Shown here in pieces: positions 56,923 to 64,000 of a DNA stretch of 64,000 bases. The DNA lies in assembly GCF_009208735.1 (NCBI RefSeq), contig NZ_WFLJ01000016.1:115919-179918 (forward strand). Direction: 5' to 3'. How positions within the stretch are numbered: position 1 is the first letter of the stretch; each line of letters opens with the position of its first letter. The position numbers and the translations under genes are program-made. A model generated the notes under the pieces. The model saw only the letters and a list, made by a program, of their open reading frames with translations, was not told the DNA's origin and searched no databases. Origin of the DNA: Janthinobacterium rivuli (lineage in GTDB: Bacteria > Pseudomonadota > Gammaproteobacteria > Burkholderiales > Burkholderiaceae_D).

Positions 56923-57885
56923 TCAGGACAGGGGATGCAGACGGGCGTTCAATAGTATGTCCAGCGGCAAACCTTGCGTGGCTGCCATCCGCATCAGCTC
57001 CCCGAGGGCCGGGTGCAAGGTAAAGGCCTGGCCGTGCACGACGGCGCGCCAGGCATAGGTGATCTGGTCGTCCGGCCGCTCCAGGCCCACGCTTGCGCCG
57101 TGGAGGAGATAGTCGTCGATTTGCGCATCGATGCCTGGCACGATTGCCGTTTGCCTTGCGCGCAGAATGCGCACCACCAGATTGATCTGCTCGATGCGGT
57201 CCATCGCCTGCCTGGTTGGCTCATCAATGCGCAGGGGAAGGTCCTGTGCTGCCAGCACCTGCCGCGCTTGGCTATACTGGATCAGCTGTCCATCGCGATC
57301 GAGCTGGCACCATCTCTCGACAGGGCCAAGCAGATCGGCAAAACTGCTGCGCCCCGGCATGCCTGGCGCGGTAGACGGCGGCAACAGCCTTGCCAGATGC
57401 GGCATGACGCGAGGGTCAAAATAGCGCAGGTAGACGGCATCACCGGACGGATAGCGCAAATTCAGGCGCGCCAGCATGGCGCTGCGCAAGCGCTCCAGCG
57501 TCGCTTGGCTAAATAGCCAGGCACAGATTCCGGGCGCCGCGCCCGGTTCGGCATGCTGCTCTTGTGCCAGCTTCAAGCTATGTTCGAGCAGCGCATAGTG
57601 CTCGGGCAGCTTGTTTGACAACGCGAGCAGCATCGGTGCACGCTGCAAGTCATCCTCGAAGATCGGGTCGTCGAGCAGCGCGCTGGCCGCGGGCGGCGAC
57701 AGGGTCGCGATCGCCTCGCGCAGGGGATTGTCGATGAACTGGTCGATCAGGACGACGGTCCTGTCATAGCCGCGGGCCACGTTGTAGAGCACTTCATCGG
57801 CGCGCGCCGTCGATACCGCGGCCGAAGACAGCGCTGGCGATGCCGCTTTATCGTCTGACACTGGCCGCTCCCGCCTGCGTGGCAT
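56923..57885 (-). CDS. DUF4123 T6SS effector adaptor (Tap/TEC type)
   Basis: A 320-residue cytosolic protein with a DUF4123 domain in the N-terminal 190 residues (TVVLIDQFIDNPLREAIATL, VYLRYFDPRVMPHLARLLPP) and a helical C-terminal region. Such proteins help load a specific effector onto VgrG before firing and are not secreted. Its start overlaps the vgrG 3' end by 38 bases and the effector gene follows, the usual vgrG-tap-effector order. GC content is like the host genes. Confidence 0.9.
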   Translation of the reverse strand: MPRRRERPVSDDKAASPALSSAAVSTARADEVLYNVARGYDRTVVLIDQFIDNPLREAIATLSPPAASALLDDPIFEDDLQRAPMLLALSNKLPEHYALLEHSLKLAQEQHAEPGAAPGICAWLFSQATLERLRSAMLARLNLRYPSGDAVYLRYFDPRVMPHLARLLPPSTAPGMPGRSSFADLLGPVERWCQLDRDGQLIQYSQARQVLAAQDLPLRIDEPTRQAMDRIEQINLVVRILRARQTAIVPGIDAQIDDYLLHGASVGLERPDDQITYAWRAVVHGQAFTLHPALGELMRMAATQGLPLDILLNARLHPLS

Positions 57886-60655
57886 CAAGAAGTTTCAGTG
57901 CACACGCTTTCAATTGCCCTGTCGGCAAGGCCAGGGGAGCAGGACTGGCGCTCGCCGGCCCCGTGAACTCCTTCATGCCAGCCTTGAATTCCATCTTGCC
58001 GGGTCCATGAATCTCGATATTGCCGCCTTCGAGCTTGATGTAGGCGCCCTGCACCGTCAACAGCACATGCTGCTTGCCGCTGACGTTGACGCTTTTGCTG
58101 GCACTGGCCACGGTCACGGCCTTGTCTGCGGTCAATTTTGTTTCATCGGACTGGCTCTGGCTGCTGACCTTGCCGCTGGCGGCGTGCAGGCGGATGCCGG
58201 TTTCCTGGTTGGGTTTGTCGGCCTTGCTGGCCTTGCCGTAGGTAAACAGGCTGATGCCGGAACTGATCGCATGAAAATGGTTGCCTTGCGCGCCGAAATT
58301 GATGTCCTGCCCTGCCACGATGCTGCTGGTATTGCCGGCGGCGAAAAGGGCGTTGAGCGGCGTCGTGGCGGCGATGCCGGCCGGACTGGACAATTGCAGC
58401 TGCGGCGCGCCATAGGCCGTCGCCTGGCTGTCGCCTGAACCTGCCGTACCCTTGAGCATTTCTATGCTGTGCGCCAATTGTTTCAGCGCCGGCAGCGTAT
58501 CGGGCGCCGCTTCGGCCTGGCCTGGCTCATTGCCCAACACAGCCTTGTGCTTTTGCGCCGTCTCGGCAAGCGATGTCAGCAACGACAGGCTCTGTTCGAT
58601 CTGGGCCGTGGCTTCCTTCGTATCCATCTGCGCGCCGCTGGCGTTGCTACGCCCGTCGGTCGACAGCAGCAGCCCCTGCCCCGCACGCAACGCGGCGCTG
58701 TGCTCGGTTTTCAGTTCCGCGCCGAAGCCGGCGGCGGCCAACCGCTGGTTGTCCGTCTGATGGCGCAAGTGTCCCAGGTTCAACTCGGCAGTACCCTGGT
58801 GCGCGCCGGCGTGGCGCTGCAGGGCCACGCGCGATTGCGCCGGGCTGTCATCGAACACCAGCTGGCTGTACGCCGCGCTGCCCTGCTGGCTGGCCTGCAT
58901 GGCCTGGCTCTTGATGCCGGACAATGCGGCCGGATGCGCATGCGCGCCCGCTTCGCCCGGAAACCAGGCCGGTGCATTGCCGGTAGCCGGTCCGGCGCCG
59001 TGGGCCACGCGGTTATTCTGGGCGTCAGCCGTGCCCTGGCCGTTGTAGACAGCGCCGATCACGAGCGGCCGGTCGATATTGCCCTCCAGAAAATCGATCA
59101 ATACTTCCTGGCCGACGCGCGGCAGCGCATGGCCGCCCCAGTTGGCGCCCGCCACCGGCGCCATGCTGGAGGCCACGCGCACCCAGGTGCCGGCACTGTC
59201 GTCGCCCGGCGCCCCCGTATGCTTGCCGGCTTGCGGATGGTCGAGGCGGCTGTGGCTCATGACGCCGCGCTGCCAGTGAAACTGGACCTTGATACGATGG
59301 TCGCGGTCGGTGTGAATCACGGCACCGGCCGGGCCCACCACGACGGCTGTCTGCTGGCCATGCACGGTCGGGCGCGGATGCAGCAGTTGGCCATGCTGGT
59401 CCTTGCCGCTGGCGCGATAAGGAATATTGCTGCGGATGGCATCGATGCGGTTGCGGTACAAAGGCCGCTCGGCGATGGCGCCCAGCAGCGCGGGCATGCG
59501 GTGCAGGCTGCCGGCGTGCTCCTTGCGGATGGCCGCATCGAGCAAGCCCGTCTTGAGCGTTTGCACAATGGACGACTGCAGATCCGCGCTCAGGTTGTTG
59601 TGCATCAGGTGCACCGTGCGCACGATCAGGAAGCTGCGTTCGCCATTGCTGCCAGCCTGGTCGAGCACCGGCTGTCCCTGCAAGCTGAACGTGGTGCCCG
59701 GCGACAAGGTACGCACGGTACCGGCACCCACATGGACCTCCCTGCCCGCTTCGAGTGCCTGCAACTGGTTGCGGGCGATGCGCTGGCCCTGTTCGCGCGA
59801 GGCATAGGCATACGCCCCGGGCGTGTCGCGGCTGAGCAGCTCCACGCCCTGCGCCTGGCCCGCCGCGCTGGCGACACGCTGGCCGAGCGAGCGGTAGTCC
59901 CAGCTGCCCATTTCGATGGCATTGGTCTGCTGGCGCAATGCGGTGCGCCAGCGGTCGATGCTGTCGACCTTCATGACGGCGCCCGGCTGGGTGAAATCGA
60001 TGCTGCTCTGGGCGTTCGGCTGGAACGCGCCGTTATGGTCGGCGACCACCAGGCAGTGGCTGCCCAAGCTGGGGCTGCCCGGATCGCCGCTGTGTTCATA
60101 GTAATAAAACAGGCCTTCCTCGTGCATCAGGCGCTGTGCGTAGGCCCAGTCGCTTTCCTGGTACTGGGTGCTCAAGCTGCGCTTCGGATAGGCCGCGCGG
60201 TCGAGAATATCGAAACGCCAGGCCGGCGCCAACTTGCCCTGTCCCTGATAGGCGGCAAACAGCGCGTCGAGGATGTCGAATACCGTCATGTCCTGGAACA
60301 CGCGGCTGTCACGGCCGTGGGCAAGAAATGCGCTCCAGGGTTCCAGGGTCAGCTGGTAGCGCGCCATGCCGCCATTGGCGCCAACCAGTTCGACGGCGGT
60401 GAGATGACCGTGGAACGGCCGCAGCGCGTCGGCGCTGGTAGCGGTCAGCAATTGCAGCAGGGCCGGCTGGCCGATCAGGGTACGCAAGGAAATGGCGGCG
60501 TCGGTCGACAGGGCCGCGATCTGGAATACGAAGCCCGTGCTCAAGCCTTCCTCGCCGCGCACGCATTCGGCCAGCAGGCGGTCAGCGCCGAGGGGCGTGG
60601 TCAGCTGCAACAATCTGCTGGCTTGCGTGAAACTGGCGGGCAAGGACATGGACAT
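57848..60655 (-). CDS. vgrG: T6SS tip protein VgrG with DUF2345 extension
   Basis: 935 residues. The N-terminal gp27/gp44-like part (about 1-380, with QYQESDWAYAQRLMHEEGLF) and gp5-like OB fold and needle start (HRIKVQFHWQRG, TWVRVASSMAPVAGANWGG, LPRVGQEVLIDFLEGNIDRP) form the spike. A DUF2345 beta-helix extension lies at about 690-890, with GNIEIHGPGKMEFKAG near its end. It caps the Hcp tube and carries effectors into target cells. The ATG at 60655 has TGGAG upstream. No other T6SS structural genes are in the window, so it is an orphan vgrG cluster. Confidence 0.95.
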   Translation of the reverse strand: MSMSLPASFTQASRLLQLTTPLGADRLLAECVRGEEGLSTGFVFQIAALSTDAAISLRTLIGQPALLQLLTATSADALRPFHGHLTAVELVGANGGMARYQLTLEPWSAFLAHGRDSRVFQDMTVFDILDALFAAYQGQGKLAPAWRFDILDRAAYPKRSLSTQYQESDWAYAQRLMHEEGLFYYYEHSGDPGSPSLGSHCLVVADHNGAFQPNAQSSIDFTQPGAVMKVDSIDRWRTALRQQTNAIEMGSWDYRSLGQRVASAAGQAQGVELLSRDTPGAYAYASREQGQRIARNQLQALEAGREVHVGAGTVRTLSPGTTFSLQGQPVLDQAGSNGERSFLIVRTVHLMHNNLSADLQSSIVQTLKTGLLDAAIRKEHAGSLHRMPALLGAIAERPLYRNRIDAIRSNIPYRASGKDQHGQLLHPRPTVHGQQTAVVVGPAGAVIHTDRDHRIKVQFHWQRGVMSHSRLDHPQAGKHTGAPGDDSAGTWVRVASSMAPVAGANWGGHALPRVGQEVLIDFLEGNIDRPLVIGAVYNGQGTADAQNNRVAHGAGPATGNAPAWFPGEAGAHAHPAALSGIKSQAMQASQQGSAAYSQLVFDDSPAQSRVALQRHAGAHQGTAELNLGHLRHQTDNQRLAAAGFGAELKTEHSAALRAGQGLLLSTDGRSNASGAQMDTKEATAQIEQSLSLLTSLAETAQKHKAVLGNEPGQAEAAPDTLPALKQLAHSIEMLKGTAGSGDSQATAYGAPQLQLSSPAGIAATTPLNALFAAGNTSSIVAGQDINFGAQGNHFHAISSGISLFTYGKASKADKPNQETGIRLHAASGKVSSQSQSDETKLTADKAVTVASASKSVNVSGKQHVLLTVQGAYIKLEGGNIEIHGPGKMEFKAGMKEFTGPASASPAPLALPTGQLKACALKLLDATQAGAASVRR

Positions 60656-60780
60656 CCGGAACTCCATCACGCGGCTTCCCGCACAAAATTATTAAATAAG
60701 CACTTTTATCAAAGCCATTACACCCTAGAAATTTCGTTATAGCAAGAGTGATTCGATTGAAATGACTTCAGCAAGGCAAG

Positions 60781-61365
60781 CTACCGTCGCCAGCGGCGGT
60801 CGCATTTGTGATGGCAGGTTCTCAGCGAGGCCGGACCGCATACTTGTAGGTGTGCAGTCCCCATTATGGTCAGAGGACACATGCCATTTGGCATGGGTGG
60901 TTGGAACAAGATGAGAGGCAACACTTTATTCCAGTGTTGCTTGTTAAATTGATTTTTTAACAGTAGCGACTTTATCTGATCATCAGAAAGCAAAGGCATG
61001 TTCATGAAGTAACGATGGATGTTACTGATTGCCTGAAGCAAGGCCCACAAGATACGATCCTCCCCCTCATATCCGGTGGCAGCCCCGTCCATCTTGTCAC
61101 CACCCTCGCCACTATCATTGACATGCTTGAATGCCGTTCCCACCCCAAGAATATATGCCTTGATAAAATGTTTATACTCAAACTCATTCGTTTTCCAGTC
61201 TATTGTGACAGGCAATACTCCTGGAACGCTCAGCCCTGGATAACAATCATACAACCTGGCCACATTAGAATGGGGCTTTTCTTTTTCTGCAATAATATAG
61301 TTATTCCTGGCACCTTCAAATAAAAACCAAAAAAAGCAGGTTTGTGTTACATCCGTCTCCGCCAC
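60781..61365 (-). pseudogene. Truncated Tle1-type (DUF2235) phospholipase effector
   Basis: A fragment of about 194 residues resembling the beginning of the Tle1 alpha/beta-hydrolase domain: KPHSNVARLYDCYPG, AYILGVGTAFKHVND and GYEGEDRILWALLQAISNIH. The usual DGTxNN start has become EGARNN and there is no ATG, only GTG at 61365. The frame ends before the GFSRGA nucleophile motif that should come soon after. It is therefore an inactive remnant between vgrG and a DUF3304 gene. Confidence 0.75.
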
Positions 61366-61485
61366 ATCCTATTTTTGGCTTTTCACCAGCCACAAAATTA
61401 TTTTTACAATAATTAAATTATCTCTCGTTAAAATTTCTCAAAATTAATTGCATCCACCCCGATAAAGATGAGAAAAATTTTACGT

Positions 61486-62232
61486 TCACGGCTTATTCCT
61501 GTTCAAATTTTCAATTTCAGCATTTGCATTGCTTATTGAATCCTCATATGTTCTTTTTAAATATGATCTATATTTCAGATCATCTGGACCCTTAAATTTT
61601 GATAGCAAAGCACGATCAGAAATCATCTCACTATCCCAAAACTCCTTCGTTATTTTATCTGGATTTTCTTGAAGTTCCTGCAATAAACCTTCACTATTTC
61701 TCAAGAAAATCAACTGGTGTTCCATATACAAACTCCAGCGTTCCCTTCGATATTCCAACGAAGGCACGGGCCAGCCCTTGATCTTGCCAGGCCATTTCGG
61801 ATGGTCAGGCTGGTAGATGCTCGATACGATGCCCATGCTGCCATCGGCATGACGCAGCACCCACAACTCTTGCGGCTTGTCGTAATGTGGAACCTCAACC
61901 ATCACCGACTTGCGGATTTCCGGCAAGCTGCCATCCGGTTTTTCGCGCAAATAATATGTGTACTCGATATTGATTTTTGTTCCAGGCCGCCATTTCTCAG
62001 GCAGGGTGAAACAGCACATGATGCCGCCAGCCTCATAACGTCCTATCGTTTCTCCGCCGGCCTGATTGGACGGATGCAGCGGATCTTGCAATACATAGGT
62101 GAACTCCTGGTCGCTGTAATTGACGCCATGGACACTGACCGAAACGTCGCTTTTATCATTGCAGGCCATCAGCAACGACAGCGTACAGACGAACATCACC
62201 CACTTTGACCTTTGCAAGATACTTTTCATCAT
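61486..62232 (-). CDS. DUF3304 lipoprotein, putative Tle1 immunity protein
   Basis: 248 residues from the ATG at 62232 (62229 and 62244 are also possible). A lipoprotein signal with lipobox LLMAC is followed by a DUF3304 domain: VHGVNYSDQEFTYVLQDPLH, GGIMCCFTLPEKWRPGTKIN and KSVMVEVPHYDKPQELWVL. The C-terminal 100 residues are charged and helical. DUF3304 lipoproteins accompany Tle1 phospholipase effectors and are thought to neutralise them in the periplasm. Its matching effector may be the truncated gene downstream, leaving this an orphan immunity gene. Confidence 0.82.
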   Translation of the reverse strand: MMKSILQRSKWVMFVCTLSLLMACNDKSDVSVSVHGVNYSDQEFTYVLQDPLHPSNQAGGETIGRYEAGGIMCCFTLPEKWRPGTKINIEYTYYLREKPDGSLPEIRKSVMVEVPHYDKPQELWVLRHADGSMGIVSSIYQPDHPKWPGKIKGWPVPSLEYRRERWSLYMEHQLIFLRNSEGLLQELQENPDKITKEFWDSEMISDRALLSKFKGPDDLKYRSYLKRTYEDSISNANAEIENLNRNKP

Positions 62233-62244
62233 TAAATAAACCAA

Positions 62245-62749
62245 TAATTCGACATTACATTTTCACCATAGCATATTTTTCATCGCATGCCGCTCAGATA
62301 TGACTTTGTTAGAACTTGAAGTTTTACCTCCAACACATTACTTATTAAGAGGCAGATGAAGATTTTTTCATCATCCCTCCCAGCATTTCGTGATAATCGG
62401 ATGGCTTAGAATCGTTACCAGAACAATCTTGGTTCGCAGTAAGATTACCTCGATGCAATTAAACATTGAGAGAACAGCCCCCTTGCAAGGGGCAGGACCA
62501 TGCTGCTGCGAGGAATATGATCACACGGAACTAAACAGCGAACCAGTCCGAGGGGGGGGCATAAAGTGCTCCTTGCCGCTTGAGGGATGTGCCACCATTT
62601 GCGGCCTACGGCATTGTCATAGTTACGGGCAAGTGCGTCAGCTTTATAAGCACATGCCTCATTGGAAATTTTGGATTGCTCTCGCGTCGACAGTTTTAGA
62701 AAAATCGACGGGAAACGGCGCGGAATGGGGAGTTTCACTGATCATGATA
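62245..62749. other. Gap of 505 bases with no supported gene
   Basis: Both strands contain short open frames (for example 62390-62818 plus and 62445-62738 minus), but neither has a ribosome site or family likeness I trust. The minus-strand reading ARNYDNAVGRKWWHIPQA is striking in style but I cannot name it. It may be the remains of another gene or of an inserted element. Confidence 0.4.
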
Positions 62750-63202
62750 TCAAGGAGTATTGGCAGGTTTTCCGGAGTGAAGAATGGGATGATTTTTACT
62801 ATCGCCGTCTACATTTGACACAACCACCCTCACCTCGTCATTGGAAAAAAAATGCATATAGATATCTCCTGGCCTATCATATTTTTCCACTTCCACCATT
62901 TTTTCTTTAATAATATGTTTTAGTCCATCCGGCATATCCCACCGCACCCGAACCATCATTCCCGGATACCACACTCTCGGGATAGAGGCGCAACAGATTT
63001 CTGCTCCCCCCGCCCCCCATCTGGCCATGTTGGCGCCTCCGGCCCCATCCACCGATGCGGAATAAATATATTTCCCCGTATGGTTGACAATACCCACCTG
63101 CGCCGTCGCGGTAGGACTTGGGCCAGCTTGCTCAGCCTGCCTGGCCTTGAAGGCGCAGCCGCTCAGCAGCAAGACAGTGCCAAGATACATAATCCATTTC
63201 AT
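62750..63202 (-). CDS. DUF3304 lipoprotein, copy 1 of a tandem pair
   Basis: 150 residues with lipobox LLLSGC (lipid at C16) and a short DUF3304 domain (VGIVNHTGKYIYSASVDGAG, CCASIPRVWYPGMMV, KMVEVEKYD). AAGGTGAAAATC precedes the ATG at 63202. Residues 32-85 match copy 2 almost without change, while the last 50 differ, which suggests recent duplication with change in the part that may contact the toxin. Periplasmic anti-phospholipase role inferred. Confidence 0.82.
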   Translation of the reverse strand: MKWIMYLGTVLLLSGCAFKARQAEQAGPSPTATAQVGIVNHTGKYIYSASVDGAGGANMARWGAGGAEICCASIPRVWYPGMMVRVRWDMPDGLKHIIKEKMVEVEKYDRPGDIYMHFFSNDEVRVVVSNVDGDSKNHPILHSGKPANTP

Positions 63203-63351
63203 GATTTTCACCTTATAGAAAATGCTACGTCATTTTTCACTTTACCGCCACATATGGCAATAGAAAAGATAGAACTCCCACGCGTCGTAGATGGTTTAAA
63301 AAAAACCAAGAAAAGGTGCAAGAGTGGAGTTTCATTGATCGCAATAAACCT

Positions 63352-63807
63352 CTAAGGATTGATATTTCCCTGTTTTCCATAGTGACGTATCGGATGAGCA
63401 GTGCTATATCCGGGATAAACTGAAACCACAACCCGAATTTCATCGTTTGGAAAAAAATGGATATAAATACTTCCTGTTTCATCGTATTTTTCCACTTCCA
63501 CCATTTTTTCTTTGACAATATGCGTATGTTCTTCTGGCATATCCCACCGCACCAGAACCATCATTCCCGGATACCACACTCTCGGGATAGAGGCGCAACA
63601 GATTTCTGCCCCCCCCGCCCCCCATCTGGCCATATTGGCTCCTCCCGCCCCATCCACCGATGCGGAATAAATATACTTCCCCGTATGATTGACAATACCC
63701 ACCTGCGCTGTCGCGGTAGGACTTGGGCCGGCTTGCTCAACCTGCCTGGCCTTGAGGGCGCAAGCGCTCAGCAGCAATGCAGCGCCAAGATACATAATCC
63801 GTTTCAT
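63352..63807 (-). CDS. DUF3304 lipoprotein, copy 2 of a tandem pair
   Basis: 151 residues, lipobox LLLSAC, then the same core as copy 1 (VGIVNHTGKYIYSASVDGAG through CCASIPRVWYPGMMV) and a different end (ETGSIYIHFFPNDEIRVVVS and after). GAAAGGGAAATT precedes the ATG. It follows the gene cut by the window edge by 38 bases, so it is the likely immunity partner of that product. Confidence 0.82.
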   Translation of the reverse strand: MKRIMYLGAALLLSACALKARQVEQAGPSPTATAQVGIVNHTGKYIYSASVDGAGGANMARWGAGGAEICCASIPRVWYPGMMVLVRWDMPEEHTHIVKEKMVEVEKYDETGSIYIHFFPNDEIRVVVSVYPGYSTAHPIRHYGKQGNINP

Positions 63808-63845
63808 AATTTCCCTTTCGGCTACAGTCGCGCTGAAATCACGCC

Positions 63846-64000
63846 CTATGCGAGCGCCTCGATCCGCGTTGCATAGCGCTGCTGCGCCAGGTAAATCTCT
63901 TCATCGGCTTTGGCTTGCGCAATATCCTGTATCAAGTTTTCACTCCACACGAATTCTTCGGGTGCTTCTTTCGCCTGGATGCCGGCCGTCGGCATGCGTT
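63846..64000 (-). CDS. C-terminus of a protein entering from the right, likely T6SS effector
   Basis: An open minus-strand frame runs from the window edge to a TAG at 63846-63848, giving about 50 C-terminal residues (EEFVWSENLIQDIAQAKADE, then YLAQQRYATRIEALA). The part seen has no named motif. Because two DUF3304 lipoprotein genes follow directly, a Tle1-type phospholipase effector is the best guess. Confidence 0.5.
   Translation of the reverse strand, partial: RMPTAGIQAKEAPEEFVWSENLIQDIAQAKADEEIYLAQQRYATRIEALA

Noticed and set aside
58469..60742. 757-residue open frame antisense to vgrG
   Set aside because: Shadow of a well-supported vgrG gene; composition is not protein-like.
62390..62818. 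142-residue open frame on the plus strand inside the immunity cluster
   Set aside because: It overlaps the 3' end of a DUF3304 gene, has no ribosome site and no family likeness.

Overview
The window reads as chromosome of a violacein-producing betaproteobacterium of the Oxalobacteraceae, most likely Janthinobacterium or a close relative such as Duganella or Massilia. This rests on a complete five-gene violacein operon, the high-GC codon use of most genes, a PEP-CTERM exported protein, a monomeric NADP isocitrate dehydrogenase, and a VgrG-linked type VI secretion (T6SS) cargo locus. No rRNA, tRNA or CRISPR array was seen.

Bases 1-15,040 are ordinary accessory and housekeeping genes: AlkB repair, a UPF0303 protein, a GntR/SDR/racemase operon, a thioesterase, an amino acid permease, a large unrecognised protein, a PAS-GAF-GGDEF cyclase, a DUF411 metal-binding pair, isocitrate dehydrogenase, and a TonB siderophore receptor behind a Fur-like site. 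Bases 15,544-24,117 hold vioABCDE, tightly coupled (ATGA, TGAaATG and TAATG junctions), then an MFS exporter gene after a strong hairpin. A relic of an IS481-type transposase closes this block. Bases 24,534-26,551 encode an exported dockerin-like protein next to a cohesin-like PEP-CTERM protein.

Bases 26,568-49,265 form a stress locus resembling the low-oxygen-activated gene sets known from other betaproteobacteria. It has two P-type ATPases, universal stress proteins, a FabI-like reductase, a MaoC/phosphotransacetylase fusion, two Hsp20 proteins, a flavin-binding split-barrel protein, a SYLF protein, a nitroreductase, a flavodoxin, a BON protein, a MacAB/TolC-type efflux operon and a phosphoribosyltransferase. 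Several promoters carry FNR/ANR-like palindromes; the one before the BON gene matches the consensus exactly. The locus is visibly decaying: a universal stress protein missing its middle, a frameshifted alcohol dehydrogenase, a scrap of a second phosphotransacetylase, and half of an aminoglycoside-phosphotransferase/ATPase fusion protein.

Bases 49,400-64,000 are a T6SS effector-immunity island, all on the minus strand. Reading 5' to 3' (right to left) it holds the C-terminus of a protein cut by the window edge, two nearly duplicate DUF3304 lipoproteins, an unexplained 0.5 kb, a longer DUF3304 lipoprotein, a truncated Tle1-type phospholipase, vgrG, a DUF4123 adaptor, a 967-residue BTH_I2691-type effector, and an array of two-helix membrane proteins. 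The array alternates two related families, A and B, in a repeating A-spacer-B unit. One B copy is worn down to a 14-codon leader and the last A copy is broken. The vgrG/adaptor core has host-like GC content, while the effector's C-terminal part and the putative immunity genes are AT-rich, which suggests imported and repeatedly duplicated immunity genes.
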